The notes under the pieces were generated by a model. The model saw only the letters and a list, made by a program, of their open reading frames with translations. It had not been told where the DNA came from and ran no database searches. 64,000 nucleotides of DNA. It comes from Ardenticatenaceae bacterium. GTDB lineage: Bacteria; Chloroflexota; Anaerolineae; Promineifilales; Promineifilaceae. The position numbers and the translations under genes were made by a program. Of the stretch, positions 35,004 through 42,226 are shown in pieces; position 1 is the stretch's first letter; the number at the start of each line of letters is the position of its first letter. The DNA is taken from assembly GCA_020634455.1 (NCBI GenBank), contig JACKBQ010000001.1:1860001-1924000 (forward strand), in the 5' to 3' direction.

Positions 35004-35887
35004 CCCCGCCGCCTCGCCGCAGACCCGGTCGCAGACCACCCCCGATTTGGCGACGTCTGAGCAGTGCGGGCTGGTTGCTGTTTAGCCTGGTCATCGGGCT
35101 GATTGGGGGGCTGTACTACGCCTGGGTGGTAGACCCGGTGGTGTTTACGGATGCCAGCCCCGCCCGCTTTAGTGAAAGTTATCGCGAAGAGTACATCATT
35201 TTGGTGAGCCAGAGCTATGCGGTAAACGAGAATTGGCCGCTGGCGCAGCAGCGTCTGGCGGAGCTGGAAGAGCCAAACATTGGGGAAACGGTGAATGAAT
35301 TATTGGAAACGGCCGTTCGCCAAAATCGCCCCGCCCCGCTACTGGAACAACTGGCTGTGGTGGCTCGGAACCTGGGCGCACAAGGGCAGGCGGTGGCACT
35401 GTTTGCTCCCACACTGCCCGCCAACAACATCCAGCCCACGCCAACGTCTGCCATTGCCACCACGCCAACCAACACCCCGCCCCCCGCAGCGACGGCGACG
35501 AATACGGCCGTTCCTACCCTCACCCCCACTGCCACCACGCCCGCCACCGCCACGCCCCAACCCAGCTACCGCCTCACGGAGCAAACCCGCCTCTGTGATG
35601 ACGAGCAGGCAATCACCCGAATCGAAGTAATCGTGCTGGATGCGTTTTTGAATGATGCGCCGGGGATTGAGGTGGAAGTAACGTGGCAAAACGGCAGTGA
35701 TCGCTTTTTCACCGGATTCAAACCCGAAAACGGCCGTGGCTACGCCGATTTTGAGATGTCGCCCGACATTTCCTACACAGTGCGTCTGCCAGATGGCAGT
35801 CCAGAGGTCAGCGGGCTGCGCATTGAGGAATGCGCCAGCGGCTTCAGCGGCGGCTGGCAGCTCACCTTCCAAAACCTCCGCAACTAA
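35000..35887 (+). CDS. Single-pass membrane protein with Thr/Pro linker, tandem paralogue 2
   Basis: A 295-residue protein. A basic N-terminus (PPPRRRPGRRPPP) precedes one helix (WLLFSLVIGLIGGLYYAWVV), and then the domain shared with the preceding gene (FTDASPARFSESYREEYI, ENWPLAQQRLAEL). A Thr/Pro-rich linker of ~50 residues leads to a small beta domain at 195-295 with two Cys (RLCDDEQ and IEECASG). The start overlaps the upstream stop by four bases. Function unknown. Confidence 0.78.
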   Translation: MTPPPRRRPGRRPPPIWRRLSSAGWLLFSLVIGLIGGLYYAWVVDPVVFTDASPARFSESYREEYIILVSQSYAVNENWPLAQQRLAELEEPNIGETVNELLETAVRQNRPAPLLEQLAVVARNLGAQGQAVALFAPTLPANNIQPTPTSAIATTPTNTPPPAATATNTAVPTLTPTATTPATATPQPSYRLTEQTRLCDDEQAITRIEVIVLDAFLNDAPGIEVEVTWQNGSDRFFTGFKPENGRGYADFEMSPDISYTVRLPDGSPEVSGLRIEECASGFSGGWQLTFQNLRN

Positions 35888-35923
35888 AAGTTCATCTTGA
35901 TTTGAGGAACAACATGAAAAAAA

Positions 35924-35989
35924 GAGAGGAGAAAGCATCCTCAGATGCGGCTCTAAACGGCCGTTCGCATCTGAGGATGCTCACTCCTC
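35924..35989. repeat. Inverted repeat CATCCTCAGATGC..GCATCTGAGGATG, copy 2
   Basis: Arms GCATCCTCAGATGCG and CGCATCTGAGGATGC surround a loop that carries an ACGGCCGT copy; outer words GAGAGGA and CTCCTCA also pair. It lies between convergent genes and matches 31956-32011. Confidence 0.88.
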
Positions 35990-35994
35990 AGTGA

Positions 35995-37245
35995 TTATTC
36001 GATGATCGGGTCGTCGTAGTAGAAGGGGACGACCTGGAACCAGGTGTTGCCGATTTGCAGCGGCACGGGGTTGCCAGCATTGTCCACGAAGGTGAACATG
36101 TCGCTGCGGTTTTGGCGCAGCCAGGTGACGTCGTACTTTTGGCCATCACGGATGAGCATGGCGTAGCCGCGGCCCCAAATCTGAATTTCGGTGGTGTACA
36201 GGTCGCAGCCGCCATCTTCACGCGGGTAAACGCAAATTTCGTGGTTAAACACGTGGGGCGCGTACAGGATGATGACGTTGGCGGCGCTCACCTGCTTGCC
36301 GTCGTTATCGTCTATGAAAATTTCATCGTCTACGGAGCGGTAGTAACGGCCGTCTTCCGCATTGTACTCCCAAACCACCTTGGACCAGGTTGAGTAATGC
36401 AGTTCCACGTAGCTGGCTGGATCACCATCGGGCGGTGGTGTGGTGTCGAAGGCCATGTTGGTGGTGAAGTGCGGCGCACGATTGTCATGCCCCCACTCAA
36501 CCGCCTCCCACAACCCAACCGGATCGGCAAAGAGGGTATGCTCGAAGGGAATGGTGGGGTCATCTTCCTTGCGGTAAAAGCCGGTGGCCGTTTCGCGGTA
36601 GATGCGGTCACCGATGTCGGTTTGAGCAATGGCGTCCAGAATGAGCGGATGGGAGCCGGACATGAAGATGGCAGCGTCGTACATGGCGGGCAGCTCTTTG
36701 TCGATCAGCCGGGCGCTGCGAATTGGCCCAACGTCGGTGGGCGTTTGGCCGTAAAAGATGGCGGTAAAGCGGGTGATGTTGGTTTCGGTAACGTGCTCGA
36801 ACACAATGTCTGCCTGGCTAATGCCGTGCTGGGGCCGAGTGTACTGTGGTGGGTTGTTGGAGATTTTGATAGCAATCGGCCGTCTTTGCAGCACGGAGGG
36901 GTCGGCCATCAGTTCGCCGGTAAGCGGATTGCGGTCGGTGCCAAAATCGGCCGCGCTGTAGAGGGCGACGGGTTCTGGCGTGGCAGTGGGCGCTGGGGTA
37001 TGGGTCGGCGTCGGTTCATCGTTGACCACGGCTGGCGGCGGCAGGGTGGCGGTGGGCACAATTGGGGATGGTAACGTGGCGGTGGCGGTGGGTGGTACGG
37101 CCGTTTCGACCGTTGCAACTTCTACAGCAGAACCATCGGCACTGTTGGAGGCACTATCATTGGCTTCCCCACCACAAGCTACCAAAGCAGCGACTAGAAT
37201 GAACAAAAGAAAGAGTTGATTGATATGTCGGGTTGTTTTAAGCAT
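35995..37245 (-). CDS. DUF3048 (YerB-like) lipoprotein
   Basis: A 416-residue lipoprotein; signal ends in LVACGG near residue 24. A low-complexity Thr/Pro/Ala linker follows, then the two-part DUF3048 domain: FGTDRNPLTGELMADPSVLQRRPIAIKISN, QHGISQADIVFEHVTETNITRF, DVGPIRSARLID, and a C-terminal part from about residue 295. In Bacillus the homologue YerB is a lipoprotein without an assigned activity. It is preceded on minus by an ACGGCCGT-built terminator of the upstream gene. Confidence 0.87.
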   Translation of the reverse strand: MLKTTRHINQLFLLFILVAALVACGGEANDSASNSADGSAVEVATVETAVPPTATATLPSPIVPTATLPPPAVVNDEPTPTHTPAPTATPEPVALYSAADFGTDRNPLTGELMADPSVLQRRPIAIKISNNPPQYTRPQHGISQADIVFEHVTETNITRFTAIFYGQTPTDVGPIRSARLIDKELPAMYDAAIFMSGSHPLILDAIAQTDIGDRIYRETATGFYRKEDDPTIPFEHTLFADPVGLWEAVEWGHDNRAPHFTTNMAFDTTPPPDGDPASYVELHYSTWSKVVWEYNAEDGRYYRSVDDEIFIDDNDGKQVSAANVIILYAPHVFNHEICVYPREDGGCDLYTTEIQIWGRGYAMLIRDGQKYDVTWLRQNRSDMFTFVDNAGNPVPLQIGNTWFQVVPFYYDDPIIE

Positions 37246-37282
37246 TCCGGTATTTTATTGATTTTGCAGATTGAAGCCAAAG

Positions 37283-37318
37283 AAAAAACGGCCGTATTCA
37301 TGAGAAAATACGGCCGTT
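37283..37318 (-). terminator. Intrinsic terminator built from two ACGGCCGT copies
   Basis: On minus: AACGGCCGTATT pairs with AATACGGCCGTT and is followed by TTTTTT. It ends the ferric-reductase-like gene at 37343. Confidence 0.88.
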
Positions 37319-37342
37319 CATAAAACTCAAAGCTCCAGATTG

Positions 37343-38044
37343 TTACTCTCTACCTACCTTGCCCGCTACCAGCCGGAAATTGGTTAAGAACAGCACCAAC
37401 AGCCCGCTGCCCCAGTAAAGCACCTGCATTCCCAAGTTGGCCGTGTCGGTGCCCGCCATCACGCCGTGCAGTGTGGCCAGGATGTACACGCCGAAGGTAG
37501 CGTAATGCAGCTGCCGCCACCGCTTTTGCCCAATTTGCTTGCGAAAGTTAAAGCTCAGCGAGGTCAGAAACATCAGGTAAAAGCCGATGATGCCCAGCCC
37601 CACCCAACCCGGTCGGTACGGGCCGATGAAGGGAATAGTGAGGTCGGATAAAGTGTAAGTGTAGTAGCTGTCCCACAGCAGCGCCAGCGCGTGCAGCCCG
37701 GTTAAAACCACCGCCAGCCAGGAGAGAATGTTGTGCATCGCCAGCGACAGCGCCGCCGGGATGGTATCTTTGATGAGCTTGGTACTGAGCAGCAAGCCCC
37801 AAATGGTGGAGCCTGCCAGCAGCAGGTAAGCCACCGTACCCGCCGAGCGGGCAAAGTACCAGGGTGTTTTTTCGGTCAGGGCCAGAGCGTGGGCCAGCGT
37901 GGTGCCAACAGAGGTGTTGACAAGCAGCCAGCCGCCTCCCAGCAGCACCAAGCCACCCAATGCGCCCAAAACCAGGCTAAAAAGTAAGGTTAAAGCCGCT
38001 TCTGAAAAATCAGCACGGCCGTTTCCAGTTGTTACCGTTGTCAT
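37343..38044 (-). CDS. Ferric-reductase-like transmembrane haem protein
   Basis: A 233-residue membrane protein with about six helices. Paired His occur in AMHNILSWLAVVLTGLHALAL and QLHYATFGVYILATLHGVMAG, the bis-haem arrangement of the ferric reductase/YedZ-like family. It would pass electrons across the membrane. No flavin/NAD domain is fused. The ATG at 38044 has a GGAG seven bases upstream. Neighbouring apbE and a His-rich small protein suggest a flavin-dependent electron-transfer unit. Confidence 0.83.
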   Translation of the reverse strand: MTTVTTGNGRADFSEAALTLLFSLVLGALGGLVLLGGGWLLVNTSVGTTLAHALALTEKTPWYFARSAGTVAYLLLAGSTIWGLLLSTKLIKDTIPAALSLAMHNILSWLAVVLTGLHALALLWDSYYTYTLSDLTIPFIGPYRPGWVGLGIIGFYLMFLTSLSFNFRKQIGQKRWRQLHYATFGVYILATLHGVMAGTDTANLGMQVLYWGSGLLVLFLTNFRLVAGKVGRE

Positions 38045-38098
38045 GAAATACTCCAATACAATGAATAAGTCCGTTTTGAATAAATGATATTAGACACC

Positions 38099-38161
38099 AG
38101 ACTTCAAAAGTCTTGGGTGCCTCTGGAATAACCCAAGACGCTTATAAGACTTTTGAAGTCT
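38099..38161. repeat. Nested palindrome AGACTTCAAAAGTCTTGGGT..
   Basis: The left arm AGACTTCAAAAGTCTTGGGT pairs as a whole with ACCCAAGAC plus AGACTTTTGAAGTCT on the right. Each arm is itself palindromic, so a hairpin or a cruciform is possible. It sits between apbE and the ferric-reductase-like gene. Confidence 0.85.
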
Positions 38162-38175
38162 AAATTTTGGGGAAA

Positions 38176-39138
38176 TCAAACCCCTTGCAGCAATTGATCC
38201 ATTTGCGGCGTGGCCAGGATACGGCCGTCTCGCCCCACCACCAGACCCGCCATCTCTTGCGCTAACAACAGCTCCATCCCCACGTCAGCCCCGGCAATGA
38301 GCGTAGCCGTGGCCCACGCTTCGGCCGTGGCCGCATTCGGAGCCAGCACCGTAGCCGTAAGCAAGTCGGTTTGAGCAGGCTGCCCCGTGCGCGGGTTGAT
38401 GAGATGGTGCGCCACTGCGCCATTGTGTACCCAACTGCGATAATCAATGCCAGAGGTGGCCATTGCCCCCTCAGCCAGCCAGAAGGTGGCCAGATTTTCT
38501 GGCGCAACCACATCATCACCCCAGGGCGGGCTAAGCGCAACGGGCCAACCAGGAAAACCGGTGGGAGCCGCGCCTGCCACCAGATCGCCGCCCGCATCCA
38601 CCAAACCAGGGCCGACTGCTTGCATCAGGGCCAACGCTTGCTGGGCAGTATCTCCTTTGGCGATGCCACCCAAATCAAGTTGCACCCCGGCGGGCAAATA
38701 GACAGCCTGATGGCTGACATTCAGCCGCACGTCAAACCAACGGCCCAACAGCGTTTCAAACGCCAGCCAACGGCCGTTTCCCATCCCCACAATTTGCTCA
38801 AAGCTACGATCGTAGCCAGCCTGGGCCAGGGCATTCAGAAGTGTGGGGTCGAAACGGCCGTTGGTCTTCCGCGCCATCTCGATGGCCAACACAATTTCAC
38901 GCCACAGCAGGTCCGAGACTGGCACCCATTGGCCGCTGCGGGCATTGAGCCGCATCAGTTCACTGTCGGGGCGAAAGCGACTGAGGGCACGTTCGTTGGC
39001 CGCAAAAAGTGCTTCCACCTCTTCAAAAGCGGCCGTCGCCTGGGGCAGATCGGCGCTGTCTAGCCAGAGGGCAATCTGGCTACCCATGGCGTGAAACTGG
39101 TGCGATTGCCAGCTTGCGGGATGGGGCTGTTGCTTCAT
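38176..39138 (-). CDS. apbE: FAD:protein FMN transferase (ApbE)
   Basis: A 320-residue ApbE. Family motifs: FHAMGSQIALWL near the start, NGRFDPTLLNALAQAGYDRSF, VQLDLGGIAKG (FAD-binding), LVDAGGDLVAG, GAMATSGIDYRSW and HHLINPRTGQPA. It couples FMN to Thr or Ser of partner redox proteins, with magnesium. No N-terminal signal peptide is seen, so it may act in the cytoplasm or be held by other means. It is two bases downstream of a small exported protein and upstream of the ferric-reductase-like gene, in one minus-strand unit. Confidence 0.93.
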   Translation of the reverse strand: MKQQPHPASWQSHQFHAMGSQIALWLDSADLPQATAAFEEVEALFAANERALSRFRPDSELMRLNARSGQWVPVSDLLWREIVLAIEMARKTNGRFDPTLLNALAQAGYDRSFEQIVGMGNGRWLAFETLLGRWFDVRLNVSHQAVYLPAGVQLDLGGIAKGDTAQQALALMQAVGPGLVDAGGDLVAGAAPTGFPGWPVALSPPWGDDVVAPENLATFWLAEGAMATSGIDYRSWVHNGAVAHHLINPRTGQPAQTDLLTATVLAPNAATAEAWATATLIAGADVGMELLLAQEMAGLVVGRDGRILATPQMDQLLQGV

Positions 39139-39140
39139 GG

Positions 39141-39440
39141 TTACCTCGATGAGCGGGCGCGCACCACCGGCTGAATTTGCGGCTGCACGGCTTGCGGGAT
39201 GGCTTGAAGCTGAACCTGCGTTCCCCGGTTGGTGGGCGGCAGTGGCAGCGTGCTGCTGCTTTCTGCCGGAACCACCACGGTGACAGCTGCATCAGGAGAT
39301 ACGGCCGTTTCGGGAACGGCCGTCTCCTGGGCTGCCAGCAATCTGGTGCCAGCTAACGCCGCCGCCAGGCTGCCAACCGTCAGAGCCACTTTCAACACGC
39401 CTGTCTGGTTGCCTGCACGCGCAGAACGATTAGTCGTCAT
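39141..39440 (-). CDS. Small membrane-anchored or secreted protein in the apbE unit
   Basis: A 99-residue protein: a basic N-terminus, one helix (VLKVALTVGSLAAALAGT), and then a Pro/Thr/Val/Gln-rich unstructured tail ending in ARSSR. The ATG at 39440 overlaps the stop of the upstream gene by 11 bases and has GGAGCA upstream. No Cys and no flavinylation motif is obvious. Its role with ApbE is unknown. Confidence 0.68.
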   Translation of the reverse strand: MTTNRSARAGNQTGVLKVALTVGSLAAALAGTRLLAAQETAVPETAVSPDAAVTVVVPAESSSTLPLPPTNRGTQVQLQAIPQAVQPQIQPVVRARSSR

Positions 39441-39843
39441 TCTCGTGCTCCTCATGCTCTTCGTGTTCATACCGATCGTCATCACCGTGGCTGGCGCTGC
39501 CGCCGTTGCTGGCAGCACTATTGCTGGTGTTGATCTGGTCTTGCAGATTCACAATCGTGCCGTTTGCCTGATTCAACTGCGACTGGTACGCCGCTTCCCG
39601 TTCCTGCATCACTTTTACCGTTTGTTCCAACTCCGCGCTGTAATCTTGCCACGCCTGCACCGCTTCGGCGGCGGCGGGGTCGGTGGTGGTGATTTGTGGC
39701 TCCTGGGGGATTTGTTGGGGAACGGCCGTATCCTCACTGCCATTTGCCAACGCCCCCAAATTCCCAAAGCCCAGCCCCAAAATGGTGATGAGCACCAACC
39801 CGGTTAACGTTCCTGCGGCTAAAATTCCTTTTTTACGATTCAT
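39430..39843 (-). CDS. Membrane-anchored coiled-coil protein with His/Asp/Glu-rich C-terminus
   Basis: A 137-residue protein. One helix (GILAAGTLTGLVLITILGLGF) is followed by a coiled coil (AWQDYSAELEQTVKVMQEREAAYQSQLNQ) and a C-terminal tail SHGDDDRYEHEEHEEHENDD, which has the look of a metal-binding segment. GGAGG is eight bases before the ATG at 39843. It leads a four-gene minus-strand unit (this gene, 39141, apbE, ferric-reductase-like). It may collect iron or another divalent metal outside the membrane; this is inference. Confidence 0.72.
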   Translation of the reverse strand: MNRKKGILAAGTLTGLVLITILGLGFGNLGALANGSEDTAVPQQIPQEPQITTTDPAAAEAVQAWQDYSAELEQTVKVMQEREAAYQSQLNQANGTIVNLQDQINTSNSAASNGGSASHGDDDRYEHEEHEEHENDD

Positions 39844-39960
39844 GATAAAACCTCCAAATAGAATGTTTTGTAAGATGCTCACATCATAGAGGAAACCAAA
39901 ACGCGCTGGGTTAAACCAGACCTAAACAATGTTAAATTTGGCTTAAATCTTTGGGGGAAT

Positions 39961-39991
39961 AAAAAACGGCCGTTTCGGGGGGAAACGGCCG
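39961..39991 (-). terminator. Intrinsic terminator built from ACGGCCGT and a variant copy
   Basis: On minus: CGGCCGTTTC pairs with GAAACGGCCG, then TTTTTT. It lies 38 bases after the stop of the radical SAM gene. Confidence 0.85.
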
Positions 39992-40028
39992 ATCACTGAA
40001 TACTGCTTACTGAAAACTGATTACCGAT

Positions 40029-41969
40029 TTACTGAATCACCGTCAGCGGAATCCCCGCCACCTCCGGCACCCGCCCCTCGCGCGGCTTGTGGTGGGGACG
40101 CGTCGGTACGGGTGGGCATTCCCAGGCGGAATCGGCCGTTTCGCGCCGCAGGTCACGCAGCTTGGGCAAAATGCCGCAGGCAAAACATTGATTGCGGCAA
40201 TCAACCCGCGTTTCCTGTTCCTGGCTCATCAAATAATCCTGCGTCAGGAACTTCTTCGTCACGGCAATGTCAATATGCTCCCACGGGAAAATCTCGTCAA
40301 TCGTGCGCCTGCGGTGGGTGTAAAAGCGCGGCTCCAGACCCACTTCCGCCAACGCCTCGTTCCACGCCTCTTCCGCGTGATGCTCATGCCAGGCATCAAA
40401 CTTGGCCCCCTTGCGCCAGGCCAGCTCGATCACCTCGCCCATGCGCCGGTCGCCCCGGCTCAGCCAGCCCTCAAACAGCGACTCTTTCGGCTCGTTCCAG
40501 CGCAGCTTCAAGCCTGAACCGCGCATCTCGTTGCGCAGCAAATCAATCTTGGCGTACACATTCTCCACTTCGTCCATCGGCTCCCACTGGAACGGCGTCT
40601 GCGGCTTGGGAATAAACGTGCTGACGCCCACGTTCACGCTGGCTTTGTTGTTGTGGAATCTGCGCCCTTCGGCCAACACCTGTCGCGCCAGATCGGCAAT
40701 CGCCTGCACATCTTCCATCGTTTCCATCGGATGCCCAATCATGAAGTACAGCTTGATGCTGCGCCAGTCGCGCCGGTAAATTTCGCGGGCGGTTTCCAGC
40801 AGTTCCTCGTGCGTCACATACTTGTTGATAATGTTGCGCATCTTCTCGGTGGCCGCTTCCGGGGCCAGGGTGAAACCCCCGCGCCGCTGGTCGCCCAAAT
40901 TGTCCATCAGCTGGGTAGAAACTGACTCAATGCGCAGCGACGGCAGCGAAATGTTCAGCCCCAAATGGCCAAAACGCTTGCCAATTTCTTCTGTGAGCTC
41001 CAGCACGTGGGTGTAATCGCTGGACGAGAGCGACAGCAGGGCAATTTCTTCGTAGCCGGTGCTCTCCAGGATTTGCTCCATCGCCGTAAGTACCTCTTCC
41101 ACCGGGCGTTCGCGCACCGGGCGGGTGACCATGCCCGCGTGGCAAAAGCGGCAGCCGCGCGTGCAGCCCCGCATAATTTCAATCGGGGCGCGGTTGTGTA
41201 CCAATTCCACAAAGGGAATGATGAAATCCGTCACGGGCGGCGGCATCACCGGCACGATCGTTTTAAGCACTTTAGCAGGCGCTTCTGGCATGTTGGGGGT
41301 GATCGCTTTCACCGTGCCGTTGTCATGGTAGGTCACGTCGTAGAAGCGGGGCACGTAGCAGCCTTCAATTTGGGCGATGTAGCGCAGCTGCGTTTCGCGA
41401 TCCAGGTGGGCGGCGGCGCGCATCACGCCGATGATCTTCAAAATTGCCTCTTCCCCTTCGCCAATGACAAAGACATCAATGAAGGGCGTCATCGGTTCCG
41501 GGTTGTAGCAGGCATGGCCACCGGCAATCACCAGCGGGTAGCTGGCGTCGCGGTCGGCGGCGCGCACGGGCATTCCGGCCAGATCAATGAGGTTGAGCGC
41601 GTTGGTGTACAGCTGCTCGTACGGCAAGCTAATCGCCAGCATGTCAAAGTCGCGGATGGGGTGTTTGGTTTCCAGCGAAAAAAGTGGAATCTCGCGCTCG
41701 CGCATCACTGCTTCCATGTCGTCCCAAGGGCAGTAAACGCGCTCGGCCAGCAGGTTGCGGTGCTTGTTGATGAGGTCGTACATGATCATCAGGCCCAGGT
41801 TGGACATGCCCAAATCGTAAATATCGGGGAAGGCGAGGGCAACTTTGTAGTCGATCTCGGCCCACTCTTTGACCACCTGGTTGTATTCGCCGCCGGTGTA
41901 ACGGCCGGGTTTGGTCACGCGCGGCAGGATGCGTTCTAAACTTTTTTCGATTTGTTCAGATGTTTTCAT
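40029..41969 (-). CDS. B12-binding/radical SAM protein of the TIGR03960 type
   Basis: A 646-residue protein. An N-terminal cobalamin-binding-like domain (VALAFPDIYDLGMSNLGLMIMYDLIN) is followed by the radical SAM core with cluster motif CTRGCRFCHAG (C-x3-C-x2-C) near residue 275 and FTLAPEAATEKMR. A C-terminal region carries a further Cys pair (CRNQCFACG). It uses a 4Fe-4S cluster and S-adenosylmethionine; the product is unknown. Proteins of this type are often next to a TIGR03936 (DUF2344) gene; none is seen here. The promoter has an extended -10 at 42015-42023 and an ACGGCCGT terminator follows. Confidence 0.92.
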   Translation of the reverse strand: MKTSEQIEKSLERILPRVTKPGRYTGGEYNQVVKEWAEIDYKVALAFPDIYDLGMSNLGLMIMYDLINKHRNLLAERVYCPWDDMEAVMREREIPLFSLETKHPIRDFDMLAISLPYEQLYTNALNLIDLAGMPVRAADRDASYPLVIAGGHACYNPEPMTPFIDVFVIGEGEEAILKIIGVMRAAAHLDRETQLRYIAQIEGCYVPRFYDVTYHDNGTVKAITPNMPEAPAKVLKTIVPVMPPPVTDFIIPFVELVHNRAPIEIMRGCTRGCRFCHAGMVTRPVRERPVEEVLTAMEQILESTGYEEIALLSLSSSDYTHVLELTEEIGKRFGHLGLNISLPSLRIESVSTQLMDNLGDQRRGGFTLAPEAATEKMRNIINKYVTHEELLETAREIYRRDWRSIKLYFMIGHPMETMEDVQAIADLARQVLAEGRRFHNNKASVNVGVSTFIPKPQTPFQWEPMDEVENVYAKIDLLRNEMRGSGLKLRWNEPKESLFEGWLSRGDRRMGEVIELAWRKGAKFDAWHEHHAEEAWNEALAEVGLEPRFYTHRRRTIDEIFPWEHIDIAVTKKFLTQDYLMSQEQETRVDCRNQCFACGILPKLRDLRRETADSAWECPPVPTRPHHKPREGRVPEVAGIPLTVIQ

Positions 41970-42014
41970 ATGCTCACAGGAGCTCCAAATTGATAATCTA
42001 CTCAGCGGGTTGCG

Positions 42015-42023
42015 ATTATAGCA
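42015..42023 (-). promoter_or_regulatory. Extended -10 promoter of the radical SAM gene
   Basis: On minus: TGCTATAAT, a perfect extended -10. The ATG at 41969 is 45 bases downstream, with GGAG in between. Confidence 0.6.
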
Positions 42024-42226
42024 TTGTTTGGCCGGGCAGTGGCAAACGGCCGTTTCCCATCACCTGCCCCCTTAAACATTCTTTTATCTACGCAGCATCT
42101 CGATAAGATGAATTACTTATTGTCTCTATTAAAAAAAGAGGGTATCTTGCACACGATAAGTTTTTTTGCGAACTCAGTCGTGCATAGCATGTAACAATTC
42201 CACGATTCCGCTTACTGGATATTCAC

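Noticed and set aside
40965..41939. 324-codon plus frame opposite the radical SAM gene
   Set aside because: His/Val-rich antisense frame with no motif; the minus gene has its full cluster motif and promoter.
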